This document shows, piece by piece, positions 17,736-26,054 of a stretch of DNA of 64,000 nucleotides (its first letter is position 1; each line of letters starts with the position of its first letter). The position numbers and the translations under genes are program-made. The notes beneath the pieces were generated by a model. That model had not been told where the DNA came from, made no database searches, and worked only from the letters and a program-made list of their open reading frames with translations. The DNA is from Halorussus litoreus. Lineage in GTDB: Archaea > Halobacteriota > Halobacteria > Halobacteriales > Haladaptataceae. The DNA is taken from NCBI RefSeq assembly GCF_003382685.1, contig NZ_QLVG01000001.1, positions 1 through 64,000 of the forward strand, written 5' to 3'.

Positions 17736-19532
17736 ATGACCGACTACTTCGAGATTCACCACCGCGACGGCCCGGCTCGGATCGCCGAGTTGCGGCTCTC
17801 CGAGTCGGTGACCACGCCAGCGGTCGCGTCGGCGGCCGCCGACGCTGGCGACGCCGACGCGACCGTCCCGCTCGCCGATTCGGGGAGCCTCTGGACCGCA
17901 GACCGCGAGGTTCCCGACGAGGGACTGGACGGAACCGAGAGCGAACTGACGATCCTCCCGCATCGCGGGTTCCCGAGCGGAACCGACGAGGAAGTGATGG
18001 ACTCCTTCGCGGTCGAGTACCCCGACGTGGAATATCCGAGCGCGGCCGTGGTCTCGCCCGAGACGGCCGACGACCACGGCACCGACGCCTACGTCCTCTC
18101 GGGCGCGCAGGGGTTCGTCGGCCACGGCGCAGGCTTCGTGGACGCCATCCTCCAGACGAGGGAGGCGATTCCGGCCGACAGCGCGCTCTACATGCCGGGT
18201 GTCGCGACGCCCGCGAACGTCGCGGTGCTCGTCTACGCTGGCGTGGACCTCGTCGACACCGACCGGGCAGTCGTCGCGGGGACCCAGGGCAGATACCTGA
18301 CGAGCGAGGGGACTCACTACCTCGACGACCTCTCGGAACTGCCCTGCGCGTGTCCCGCGTGCCGGAAGCCCCTCTCGGAGTTCACTCGCGAGGACTGCGC
18401 CGCGCACAACGAGAACCGCCTGCGGGCGGAGCTTGGCGTCGTCCGCGAGCGCGTCCGCGCGGGACGGCTCCGCGACTACGTCGAGGGGCAGGCCCGCCAC
18501 GAGCAGTGGCTTACCGCGGCCTTCCGGGAGTTCGACCAGCAGTGGGGATACCTCGAACAGCGGACGCCGGTCATCCGGGACACCGAACTCGCCGCGGCGA
18601 CCGAGGACAGCCTGCGCCGGGTCGAGATACAGCGGTTCGCCGACAGAGTGACGACTCGGTACACGAACCGGTTCGACAACCCGCTCGTGCTGGTGCCCTG
18701 CTCGGCGAAGAAGCCCTACAGCGAGTCCCAGAGCCACGGCCAGTTCCACGACGCGATCCAGTTCCGGGGCCACACCGTCTCGATGACCTCGCCCATCGGC
18801 GTTGTTCCACAGGAGCTCGAACTGACGTATCCCGCCCAGCACTACGACGCGGTGGTGACCGGCCGCTGGTCCGAAGACGAGAAGGAGTTCGTGGCCTCGG
18901 TCCTGCGGCGGTATCTGGAGCGCAACGACTACCCCCGCGTGATCGCGCACGTCCCGCCGGAAGGGTACCGCGAGGTGTGCGAGCGCGTCGAAGCCCAACT
19001 CGGGATGGAGTTCGAGTACACCGTCGAGGACCACCCCACCACGACCGAGTCGCTGGGCAACCTGATGCGGACCCTCGACGGCGAACTCAAGTACGGCAAG
19101 CGCGAGCGCCAGCACAACACGGTCCGAGCTATCGCCGACTACCAGTTGGGTGACGGAGCCGGAGACGACCTCTTCGAGGACGTACAGACCGAGAGCCGGT
19201 ATCCCAAACTCCGAGTCCGGGACAGCGACGACGAGCAACTCGCCGCGATGGTGCCCCAGTACGGCGTGCTATCTTTCACTCTCGCCGGAGCGCGCCGGTG
19301 GGTCGAGAGCGACGCACCGACCAAGCGGGTCGAGATCGACAGTTTCGCGCCCCACGGGAGCGTGCTCGCGCCGGGCGTCGTGGACGCCGACGACGACGTG
19401 CGAGTCGGCGACGAGGTGGTCATCGAAGGGCCGAAAGCGTTCGCGGTCGGCCGTGCGGAGATGTCCGGCCCGGAGATGGCCGAGAGCACGCGCGGCGTCG
19501 CGGCGTCGGTCCGCCACGTCGAGGAGAAGTAG
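17736..19532 (+). CDS. arcS: Archaeosine synthase alpha subunit
   Basis: A 598-residue protein. It acts on preQ0-15 in tRNA: in haloarchaea ArcS adds lysine to preQ0 and the radical-SAM partner RaSEA completes conversion to archaeosine. The N-terminal half is a TGT-like fold with degenerate active site and a CACPAC zinc-type motif (about residues 206-211). The diagnostic motif PCSAKKPYSESQSH lies near residues 325-338. The C-terminal 80 residues are a PUA RNA-binding domain (RVEIDSFAPHGSVLAPGVVD, ...GDEVVIEGPKAFAVGRAEMS). The start is ATG at 17736. raSEA is 21 kb away on the opposite strand in this window. Confidence 0.95.
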   Translation: MTDYFEIHHRDGPARIAELRLSESVTTPAVASAAADAGDADATVPLADSGSLWTADREVPDEGLDGTESELTILPHRGFPSGTDEEVMDSFAVEYPDVEYPSAAVVSPETADDHGTDAYVLSGAQGFVGHGAGFVDAILQTREAIPADSALYMPGVATPANVAVLVYAGVDLVDTDRAVVAGTQGRYLTSEGTHYLDDLSELPCACPACRKPLSEFTREDCAAHNENRLRAELGVVRERVRAGRLRDYVEGQARHEQWLTAAFREFDQQWGYLEQRTPVIRDTELAAATEDSLRRVEIQRFADRVTTRYTNRFDNPLVLVPCSAKKPYSESQSHGQFHDAIQFRGHTVSMTSPIGVVPQELELTYPAQHYDAVVTGRWSEDEKEFVASVLRRYLERNDYPRVIAHVPPEGYREVCERVEAQLGMEFEYTVEDHPTTTESLGNLMRTLDGELKYGKRERQHNTVRAIADYQLGDGAGDDLFEDVQTESRYPKLRVRDSDDEQLAAMVPQYGVLSFTLAGARRWVESDAPTKRVEIDSFAPHGSVLAPGVVDADDDVRVGDEVVIEGPKAFAVGRAEMSGPEMAESTRGVAASVRHVEEK

Positions 19533-19772
19533 CAGGCTCGCCCGAGGTTTCAACTCCAAAGGCGGGACGAAACCGGGGACCGGTCTCCCTGTTCACGTTC
19601 GACGGGACGCTCGCCACGTTCTCCGATACCGTCGGCGTGCCCGTGCTTCCGTATTCGACACCACTGCGGGACGATTCCGCACGCCGATGACTCGCGAACG
19701 GACCCTATCCGCCGCATACTCACGCGTACTCGGTGAATAATTTTGATGACTCGCGACGTATCCCCAGCCGAC

Positions 19773-20645
19773 ATGGGCACGCCGCACCTGGAGTTCGAGA
19801 GCGACGTGGCGGGGCGGATCTACCGCTACGTCGAGCGCCACGGGGCCGCCACGCGCGAGGAGGTCCGCGACGCGGTCCGGGTCGCCGAAAGCGCCGGAGC
19901 CAAACCGCCGCGGTCGGGCACCGAGCCCGCGGCCCGGCTCTCGGTCCCGGAGTTCGACGAGTACGTCGCGGAACTGCTCGATAGTGGGTCCATGGTCGAG
20001 CGCGACGGTCGACTCTACGTCGACCCCGGCGCCGAGGACGAAATCCACGAAGCGGAGTCGTTCGAGTACGTGGTCAGGTCCGCCGACGAAGACGACCGCG
20101 AGGCGGTCGCCGACCGCATCCGCGAGGTGGCCGCCGAGGGGGCCATCGTGGTGGACGAGCGCGTGGCCGACGCCGTCGGACACGGTCCGACGAGCAATCG
20201 GACGTGGTCCGATGACGCCATCGAACGCGAGAGCGCGCTGATCCGGCACAACGAGCGCGAGTCGCGGATGTTCTTCGTCGCGGAAACGACCGCCGACGAG
20301 GCCGACGGAGCCGACGAGGTGGACGACTCCGGCGAGATAATCGGCTGGGTCCACGTCCACGGCTTCGAACTCCCGGCCCGGAGCCACACCGCCGAACTCA
20401 CCGTGGGAGTCGCCCGGAAGTACCGCGAGCAGGGGGTCGGCGGCACCCTGCTCGAACGCGGGATGGCGTGGGCCGACGAGGAAGAGTGCATCAAGGTGTA
20501 CCAGAGCCTCCCGGCGACCAACGAGGAGGCGCTCGAACTGCTCGACGAGCACGGCTGGGAGCGCGAGGCGACTCGCGCCGACCACTACGAGGTGGAAGGC
20601 GAACTCGTCGACGAGGTCCAACTCGCGAAGCGACTGGACGAGTAG
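19773..20645 (+). CDS. GNAT-family N-acetyltransferase with N-terminal helical domain
   Basis: A 290-residue protein from ATG 19773 (MGTPHLEFESDVAGRIYRYVE). An in-frame ATG at 19746 is possible, but the AT-rich box GAATAATTTTG (19735-19745) lies about 30 bases before 19773, favouring the shorter form. Residues 1-90 look like a winged-helix-type domain (REEVRDAVRVAE, ...YVAELLDSGSMVERDGRLYV). The acetyltransferase core has motif A VARKYREQGVGGTLLERGM (about 215-233), which binds acetyl-CoA, and a following NEEALELLDEHGWERE strand. The substrate is unknown. It may be transcribed independently of arcS. Confidence 0.8.
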   Translation: MGTPHLEFESDVAGRIYRYVERHGAATREEVRDAVRVAESAGAKPPRSGTEPAARLSVPEFDEYVAELLDSGSMVERDGRLYVDPGAEDEIHEAESFEYVVRSADEDDREAVADRIREVAAEGAIVVDERVADAVGHGPTSNRTWSDDAIERESALIRHNERESRMFFVAETTADEADGADEVDDSGEIIGWVHVHGFELPARSHTAELTVGVARKYREQGVGGTLLERGMAWADEEECIKVYQSLPATNEEALELLDEHGWEREATRADHYEVEGELVDEVQLAKRLDE

Positions 20646-20663
20646 CTCGCCGACCAGCGTTGA

Positions 20664-21893
20664 TTATCCGCGTTCGCGGAACACGCCGAGGACGAGCCAC
20701 GCGAACGCGACTGCGCCGGCCAGCGCGCTCGCGCGCCCGGCGAGCGTCGCCGTCGCCAGCCCCGCCAGCGCACCGCCGAGTTCCGCGAGCAGGCCGAGGC
20801 CCATCAGCGCGACCGAGGCGAGGGCCGTTCTGTCCGACGCGCCGGGGAAGGTGCCGACCGTCGGCGGGTAGAACTGGTAGGTCGCGCCGACGATGGTGAG
20901 GCCCAGAAATCCGAGCACGTTGAGCCGGAAGTGGGCCTCGATCAACGCGGCGGTGACGCCGCCCCACGCGAAGTGAAGCCCCACGAGTACACCGAGAACC
21001 CCGGCCGCGGTCCCCGCGAGGACCGCGTAGAAGCCGGCCCGGCGGCGCTCGGACCGGGCGAACAGGGCGGCGTACGCCAGCGCGAAGCCGATCACGGCGG
21101 TCGCCTGCAGGATGGCACCCGCGCGGAACCACCAGCCGCGGTAGAGCCCCCACGCGAGAACCGCGGGACCGACGGCTCCCGCGGGCAGGACGACCGCGAC
21201 CAGCGGAACTGGCGGCGAAGCGACCAGAAACCGAGGGAAGAGTCTGAAGCCGACCGCGAAGACGAGGAGTGCGGCGGTGCCGGCGGCCAGCAGGTGGGCG
21301 GTCCTGGCGAACGCCACCGCCGGAATGTCGAGGCCGAGGAGACCCGCGTAGGGCGTCAGCGTGGCGAGCGAGCCGACCAGCAGGTAGGCGAACACGACCG
21401 GGACGAAGGCGTTGGCGAAGCGGTCGACTCGCCGACGGTGAGCGTTCGCCCCGCCCGTCCCCGTCTCCCCGCCCGTGAGATTGCCCCGAAGCGTCCACCC
21501 GAGCGCGCCGACGAACACCGCGACGCCCGCCACCCAGCAGAGCGCGCCGAGCAGACCGACGATTGCCGGGACGCCCGAGAGGGGTTCGGCAGCGAGCCCG
21601 ACCACACCGACCGCGGTCAGCGGGAGGTGGACCGCGGGGGCGCGCTCGACCGAGAGCGACCGGTCGAAGTACGAGGGGACCAGCGAGTACGCCTTGCCGA
21701 AGACGGTGTGGAGGACGAAGCCGTACACCGCGAGCGCGACCTGCGACTGTCGGGGAACCGAGACGGTCCCGGCGGAGAGGCTGTCCACCTGCGAGAGTAT
21801 CGCGAGGAACGCCGCGGTCTGCCACGCCACGAGGAAGATCGCGCTCGCGGCGACGAACCGACGCGCCCATCTCGTTACGACGCCCGCGCCCAT
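20664..21893 (-). CDS. Polytopic membrane protein, possibly heme-copper-oxidase/NnrS-like
   Basis: A 409-residue protein with about twelve hydrophobic segments. Conserved-looking His residues occur inside or next to helices: VLHTVFGKAYSLVPSYF, FARTAHLLAAG, GVLVGLHFAWGG and EAHFRLNVLGFLGLTIVG followed by YQFYPP. The last block resembles a helix of heme-copper oxidase or NnrS-type membrane proteins, but I cannot show the full His ligand set. It starts 2 bases after the stop of the MoaD-like gene (start 21893, upstream stop 21895), so the two form a tight operon. The assignment of heme binding is inference. Confidence 0.6.
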   Translation of the reverse strand: MGAGVVTRWARRFVAASAIFLVAWQTAAFLAILSQVDSLSAGTVSVPRQSQVALAVYGFVLHTVFGKAYSLVPSYFDRSLSVERAPAVHLPLTAVGVVGLAAEPLSGVPAIVGLLGALCWVAGVAVFVGALGWTLRGNLTGGETGTGGANAHRRRVDRFANAFVPVVFAYLLVGSLATLTPYAGLLGLDIPAVAFARTAHLLAAGTAALLVFAVGFRLFPRFLVASPPVPLVAVVLPAGAVGPAVLAWGLYRGWWFRAGAILQATAVIGFALAYAALFARSERRRAGFYAVLAGTAAGVLGVLVGLHFAWGGVTAALIEAHFRLNVLGFLGLTIVGATYQFYPPTVGTFPGASDRTALASVALMGLGLLAELGGALAGLATATLAGRASALAGAVAFAWLVLGVFRERG

Positions 21894-21894
21894 A

Positions 21895-22377
21895 TCAGCA
21901 ACAGAAGATGAACGGGTACATAAGTGCCACGCGGTCGCCGTCGGCGAGGCGGGTGTCGAGGCCGTCGAGGTGCTCGTTGAACGTGCCGTTGACTGCGACG
22001 CGGGCGTAGGTCCGGGTCTGCTCGCCCTCGGGGTTCTTCTCCCACTTGCCCGGCAGGTCCTCCGGCGCGTCGGCCCACCCGCTCGTGGTCGCTTCCGCCT
22101 CGGTCTCGGCGATAAGGAGGTCCTTCACGTCGAATTGGGCGAAGAAGGCGTCGAGGAGCGCCCGGAGCGTGGTGCCCTCGAAGGTGAACTCCATGCTGGG
22201 CTCGCCGACCGCGGTCCGGACGTGGCCGGTGCAGCGCACCTCGACGGTCGTCTCGGTCGAGCTCGCGGACTCCTCCTCTCTCGCAGGATACTTCGCCTGC
22301 TCGCCAGCCCCTTGGCTGCGCTCGCCAACCCCGTCGCCAGTCGACCGCTCGGCGGTCCCCGTGGCTTCCGTCTCCAT
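21895..22377 (-). CDS. MoaD/ThiS-like beta-grasp protein ending in Cys-Cys
   Basis: A 160-residue protein from ATG 22377. Residues 1-45 are a low-complexity acidic leader. The rest is a ubiquitin-like beta-grasp domain: VEVRCTGHVRTAVG, MEFTFEGTTLRALLDAFFAQ, then ARVAVNGTF and LADGDRVALMYPFIF, the usual order of MoaD/ThiS strands. Sulfur carriers of this fold end in Gly-Gly, but this protein ends in Phe-Cys-Cys. Thiocarboxylate formation of the MoaD type is therefore unlikely; the Cys pair could bind a metal or carry sulfur directly. It is the first gene of a two-gene operon with the polytopic membrane protein. Confidence 0.7.
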   Translation of the reverse strand: METEATGTAERSTGDGVGERSQGAGEQAKYPAREEESASSTETTVEVRCTGHVRTAVGEPSMEFTFEGTTLRALLDAFFAQFDVKDLLIAETEAEATTSGWADAPEDLPGKWEKNPEGEQTRTYARVAVNGTFNEHLDGLDTRLADGDRVALMYPFIFCC

Positions 22378-22448
22378 GGTCGAAGGTAGGCGTCCCGTCC
22401 GGGAATAGTACGGGCCGAACAAGTTCGGTCGAAGAGCTGCGCTCGCCG

Positions 22449-23249
22449 TCAGTAGTCACCTAGCACGCCGAGTTTGCGTGCGCGCCGGGTCGTCAGCCCG
22501 AAGACGGCGTAGCCGACGCCGAGGTAGAGGGCCGCCGTTCCGACGAGGATAGCCAGCGCCGCGGGCTCGAACTCCCAGAGGCGGACGCCCTCCGTCATCG
22601 CCTCCTGGAGCATCGCGCTCCCCTGGGCCAGCGGGAGGAACTTCGCCCACCAGAGGTCGAACACCGGAGCCGAGATGAGGCCGATGAACGCGAACTGGAG
22701 CAGGTTGACCACGTTGCCGATGCGCTTGTACAGCACGCCGAGGCCGCCCATCGCCAGGCCGAGGCCGAGCGCGGACGCGATTGCCAGCGAGGCCACCGGA
22801 ACGACCGTGAGGAAGTTGAGGTCGAGGCTGGTTCCGGTCATCAGCAGCATCAGCGCGAGCACGACCGACGAGGTCAGGAACGTCCGGAACACGATGGCGA
22901 GTCCCTTGGCGAGGATCACCGGCCCGAAGCCGAACGGCGTCGTGTAGTGGCGTTCGAGCGTGCCCCAACTCGCCTCCGAGCGAACGTCGTTGGTGATACC
23001 CGAGTACGCGCCGATGGAGAGCGTCCAGAGGAAGTAGCCGACGATGAGCCCCTCGATGGTGTCGGAGATGGCCTGGCCGGCGACCAGCGTCCCGCCGTAG
23101 AACATCAGTCCGAAGAAGAACACGCCCATGAACAGCCCGAGCGCGGCGTTGACGGGGTACCGGACCCAGACGAGCAGGTCACGGTACACCACCGCCTTCA
23201 GCAGGGTATAGTACTTGCGGGCCCGGCGCTGACGCGTCGCGGTGGTCAT
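22449..23249 (-). CDS. ABC-2 type transporter permease
   Basis: A 266-residue membrane protein with six hydrophobic segments and the ABC-2 pattern (RDLLVWVRYPVNAALGLFMG at the N-terminus, NDVRSEASWGTLERHYTTPF in the middle). It overlaps the ATPase gene by 4 bases (ATGA at 23246-23249), so the pair is translationally coupled and forms one exporter. The substrate is not evident; ABC-2 systems export drugs, lipids or glycans. Confidence 0.85.
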   Translation of the reverse strand: MTTATRQRRARKYYTLLKAVVYRDLLVWVRYPVNAALGLFMGVFFFGLMFYGGTLVAGQAISDTIEGLIVGYFLWTLSIGAYSGITNDVRSEASWGTLERHYTTPFGFGPVILAKGLAIVFRTFLTSSVVLALMLLMTGTSLDLNFLTVVPVASLAIASALGLGLAMGGLGVLYKRIGNVVNLLQFAFIGLISAPVFDLWWAKFLPLAQGSAMLQEAMTEGVRLWEFEPAALAILVGTAALYLGVGYAVFGLTTRRARKLGVLGDY

Positions 23250-24382
23250 CGGCTCTCACCACCCTGTAGCTCGGGGCCGGCTTCGGCGACCCGTCCGCCG
23301 CCCGCTGCCGTCATCTCCACGAACGCCTCGGCCAGATCCGGCTGGACGGTGTCGACGCCGTCGAGTTCGACGCCGTGGCGCTCCAGCGCGTCGGTCAGGC
23401 GGTAGAACGCCGCGGTGTCTGCGGCCACCTCGAAGCGGGTGCGACCGCCGGTTCGGTCGACCGCGCTCAGGTCGAAGCGCTCGTGAAGGTCGGCGAGCGC
23501 CGCCTCGTCGAGGTTCCGCGCGGTGATGCGGTAGCCCTGCGTCTCGAAGCCCGCGAGCAGGTTCTCGACCGTGTCGTCGGCGACGATGCGCCCCTCGCTC
23601 ATGATGACGACGCGGTCGCACACGTCCTCGACAACCTCCATGTCGTGGCTGGAGATGACCAGCGTCAGGCCCCGCTCCTCGGCCAGCCGGACGAGTTCGC
23701 GCCGGAGTGTCAGCGAACTCTCCACGTCGAGGCCGAGCGTCGGCTCGTCGAGGAACGCGACCGAGACGCTCCCGGCCAGCACGCTCGCCAGCGACACCTT
23801 CTGCTTCATCCCGCGCGAGAGGTCCCGGACCGCGGTGTCGGCCTTCTCGGCGAGGTCGAGCGCGTCGAGCAGTTCGTCATGGCGGTCGGCGAGCGCGTCG
23901 GGGTCCTGCCCGCGGACGGCCGCGAAGTACCGCAGGTTCTCCCGGACGGTGAGCCGCCAGTAGTCGTTGCGGGCACCCTCCAGCATCGCGTCGACGTGCT
24001 CGTAGGCCTGCCGGGGGCGGTCGTACACGTCGATGCCGCGAACGTTCACCTCGCCCTCGTCGGGGAGTATCAGCCCGAGGATCGACTTGATGGTGGTCGT
24101 CTTCCCGGCACCGTTTGGGCCGAGCAGCCCGATGACCTCGCCGGGCGCGACCGAGAAGGAGATGTCGTCGACCGCGGTCACGGCGTCCTCACCGCTCCCG
24201 AACGTCTTCGACAGCCCCTGGACGGAGAGGGCGGCTTCGTCGAAGTCCTCCGATGCGGACTTGGTCGTCGCTGTGGAGTTGGCCGGAGTCGGAGTCGTGG
24301 AGTCCGTCGCGCCCGTGGCGGGAGAATCGCCGTCCCCCGCGGACTCGCGGTCGCTCTCGGCGTCCTGCGTTTCGTCGAGCAT
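23246..24382 (-). CDS. ABC transporter ATP-binding protein
   Basis: A 378-residue protein. An Asp/Ser/Thr-rich N-terminus (about 45 residues) precedes the ATPase: Walker A GPNGAGKTT (about residues 93-101), Q-loop region, signature LSRGMKQK (about 193-200), Walker B VAFLDEP (about 213-219) and the H-loop ISSHDMEVVE. The C-terminal 100 residues are the usual accessory domain of ABC-2 ATPases. The partner permease overlaps its 3' end by 4 bases. It starts with ATG at 24382. Confidence 0.9.
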   Translation of the reverse strand: MLDETQDAESDRESAGDGDSPATGATDSTTPTPANSTATTKSASEDFDEAALSVQGLSKTFGSGEDAVTAVDDISFSVAPGEVIGLLGPNGAGKTTTIKSILGLILPDEGEVNVRGIDVYDRPRQAYEHVDAMLEGARNDYWRLTVRENLRYFAAVRGQDPDALADRHDELLDALDLAEKADTAVRDLSRGMKQKVSLASVLAGSVSVAFLDEPTLGLDVESSLTLRRELVRLAEERGLTLVISSHDMEVVEDVCDRVVIMSEGRIVADDTVENLLAGFETQGYRITARNLDEAALADLHERFDLSAVDRTGGRTRFEVAADTAAFYRLTDALERHGVELDGVDTVQPDLAEAFVEMTAAGGGRVAEAGPELQGGESR

Positions 24383-24455
24383 GTCGGTCTCGTTGTGCCC
24401 TCTACTCGCCGAGCGCCCATGACCCTGTTGCTGGGCTCCTCCCGAACGATACGGA

Positions 24456-25013
24456 CTACTGGGAGAGAAGGAGGCGCGCCAGCACGAGCGCGGTCAGCGT
24501 CGGCGCGAGCGACAGCACGCCAATCCCGCCGAGGATGGCGAACAGTTCCCACGCGTACAGCAGGCCCGGCCCGCCGACCAGCACCACCGAGACCAGGATT
24601 CCGACCGCGCCTCGCGCCCACGCGAGCGTCTCCGGGCCCGCCAACGCGACCACGAATGCGTCGAGCGCGTCCGCGAGGACCACCGCGAGTAGGACCCGCG
24701 ACGCCTCGATGCGCACGGGCTTGCTGACCTTTTCCGGCGGGTCGGGAATCGGAAAGACGAGCCGGATGCGCTCGGGGAGTCGCATCTCCGGGAGCGTGAT
24801 GGGCGGCAGCGAGAAGCCGAGATCGGTGGTGTCGGGGCCGTCAGTCTCGCGGCCGTGACTGCGCGGCGCGCCCGGGCGCTCGGGACGCGTCCCGGCTGCG
24901 CGCCCGCCGACACCCTCCGTCTCGCCGTGTTGGCGACCGCGAGCGCCCGAGCGCTCGCGGTCGCCAACACGGCCAGCACCCTCGTCCACCCGGCCAGCGT
25001 CCTCGTCGGCCAT
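24456..25013 (-). CDS. Membrane protein with low-complexity N-terminus (hypothetical)
   Basis: A 185-residue protein. Residues 75-185 are the conserved-looking part: FSLPPITLPEMRLPERIRLV, then three hydrophobic segments (about 105-122, 130-150, 155-178). Residues 1-65 are Gly/Arg/Asp-rich and are encoded by palindromic DNA, including the 23-bp inverted repeat at 24924-24973 and the 14-bp palindrome CGGGACGCGTCCCG at 24881-24894. The N-terminal region may therefore be an insertion into the gene; an internal Met at 24785 is an alternative start. It lies between the ABC ATPase gene (73-base gap) and tmk (31-base gap), all on the same strand. The function is unknown. Confidence 0.6.
   Translation of the reverse strand: MADEDAGRVDEGAGRVGDRERSGARGRQHGETEGVGGRAAGTRPERPGAPRSHGRETDGPDTTDLGFSLPPITLPEMRLPERIRLVFPIPDPPEKVSKPVRIEASRVLLAVVLADALDAFVVALAGPETLAWARGAVGILVSVVLVGGPGLLYAWELFAILGGIGVLSLAPTLTALVLARLLLSQ
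24924..24973. repeat. Perfect 23-bp inverted repeat with 4-base loop inside a coding region
   Basis: Arms 24924-24946 (GCCGTGTTGGCGACCGCGAG, then CGC) and 24951-24973 are exact reverse complements; the loop is CCGA. Every base pair was checked. It encodes roughly residues 14-30 of the minus-strand membrane protein gene. A perfect hairpin this long is far beyond chance and beyond what codon use requires. Confidence 0.95.
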
Positions 25014-25044
25014 GCGTCCGGGTACGCCGCCGGGGGCAAAAGAG

Positions 25045-25692
25045 CTACTCCTCGGGGCCGTCCTGACCGTTCTTCGCGTCTGCCTCGTCCGCGCCGTCCG
25101 CGGTGTCGTGCTCGTCGAGCAGGCGCTCGAACACGTCCACCGCCGAGTCGATGACTTCCTCGGGCGAACGCGTGGCGTCGATGCGGACGAACCGCTCGGG
25201 CTCGGCGTCGGCGAGCCGCTCGTAGTTCTCGCGCACGCGGCTCAGGAACGCCGTCTGCTCGAACTTGTTCGTCGCGCCGCTCCGGGCCGCGCCCGTCTCG
25301 GGGTCCACGTCGAAGTACAGCGTGACGTCTGGCGGGCGAGTCCACGGCTGGTGGACGCCCCGGATGTACTCCAGCGGGCGCTTGAGATGCTCCTCGATGC
25401 TGACCGCCTGATAGGCGTACCGGGAGTCCGAGTAGCGGTCCGAGACGACGACCTTCCCCTCGGCGAGCGCGGGCCGGACCGTCTCCGAGAGGTGGGCCGC
25501 GTGGTCGGCGGTGTAGAGGAACAGCTCGGCGATGGGGTCGGCGTCGTCGTCTTCGACCGAGCGGTCGACCGCCTCGCCGTACCACGTGTCGGTGGGCTCG
25601 CGGGTGTAGACGTGATCGGGGAACTCCTCGCGGAGCACCTCCCAGACCGTCGTCTTGCCGCTCCCGTCGAGACCCTCCAGAGTCACGAGCAT
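25045..25692 (-). CDS. tmk: Thymidylate kinase (dTMP kinase)
   Basis: A 215-residue protein that phosphorylates dTMP to dTDP. P-loop [11 protein letters not shown] at residues 5-15, [14 protein letters not shown] (the DR motif and substrate-binding block) near 85-98, and a TREPTD loop near 30-35 that contacts dTMP are all present. The C-terminus is an acidic tail (about 20 residues) typical of haloarchaea. A TATA-like GGTATAAAG (25711-25719) lies about 20-27 bases upstream of ATG 25692, suggesting its own leaderless promoter. Confidence 0.95.
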   Translation of the reverse strand: MLVTLEGLDGSGKTTVWEVLREEFPDHVYTREPTDTWYGEAVDRSVEDDDADPIAELFLYTADHAAHLSETVRPALAEGKVVVSDRYSDSRYAYQAVSIEEHLKRPLEYIRGVHQPWTRPPDVTLYFDVDPETGAARSGATNKFEQTAFLSRVRENYERLADAEPERFVRIDATRSPEEVIDSAVDVFERLLDEHDTADGADEADAKNGQDGPEE

Positions 25693-26054
25693 ACTCCGAG
25701 GTGGTTCCGGCTCGGTATAAAGCGCTGTGGGTCGCGCCTAGCAGAATTAAATTAGTCAGATTGATCTCGTCGCTCGGGAGATCACTACTGAGAAAACGAC
25801 GGCATAGAGGATTACAGCCCGGATACTCCGTTTTCGAAAGCCCTCGGCGGGCTCGCGGTCGCTCAGCGACATATCGGCGCTCTCCGCACCGCCCGCGCCG
25901 ATAGTGGTCGCTGAGACGACTGAAGTGAACGCGACCCGCCTCGCCCTTTCAGTCCACCAGGGCGGTGGCTTTCCGGCCATCCGGAACCGGGCGGTTCACC
26001 GAATCTCAGGTCCGCAGCAGTAGCTTTACCTTCCGTGGATACCTATCATGAGGT
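25693..26054. other. Intergenic spacer carrying repeat family 1 copy B
   Basis: A 362-base divergent spacer between tmk and the NDUFA9-like gene. It holds the tmk promoter at the left end, an AT-rich block (AGAATTAAATTAGTCAGATTG, about 25743-25763, only the first 20 bases of note), then the repeat at 25832-25961. No coding sequence is supported. Confidence 0.5.
25832..25961 (+). repeat. Dispersed intergenic repeat family 1, copy B
   Basis: It begins TTTCGAAAGCCCTCGGCGGG and ends CCTCGCCCTTTCAGTCC plus ACCAGG. The inner inverted repeat is CTCAGCGACATATCGGCG against CGCCGATAGTGGTCGCTGAG. Compared with copy A at 3051-3178, the stem bases differ but remain paired (GGG/CCC in A, GAC/GTC in B; ATTC/GAAT in A, TCGG/CCGA in B), which is compensatory change. 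Confidence 0.8.

Noticed and set aside
20491-21870. A 459-codon minus-strand open frame
   Set aside because: It is an Arg/Gly/Pro-rich shadow of the polytopic membrane protein in another frame; GC-rich genomes give many such frames.
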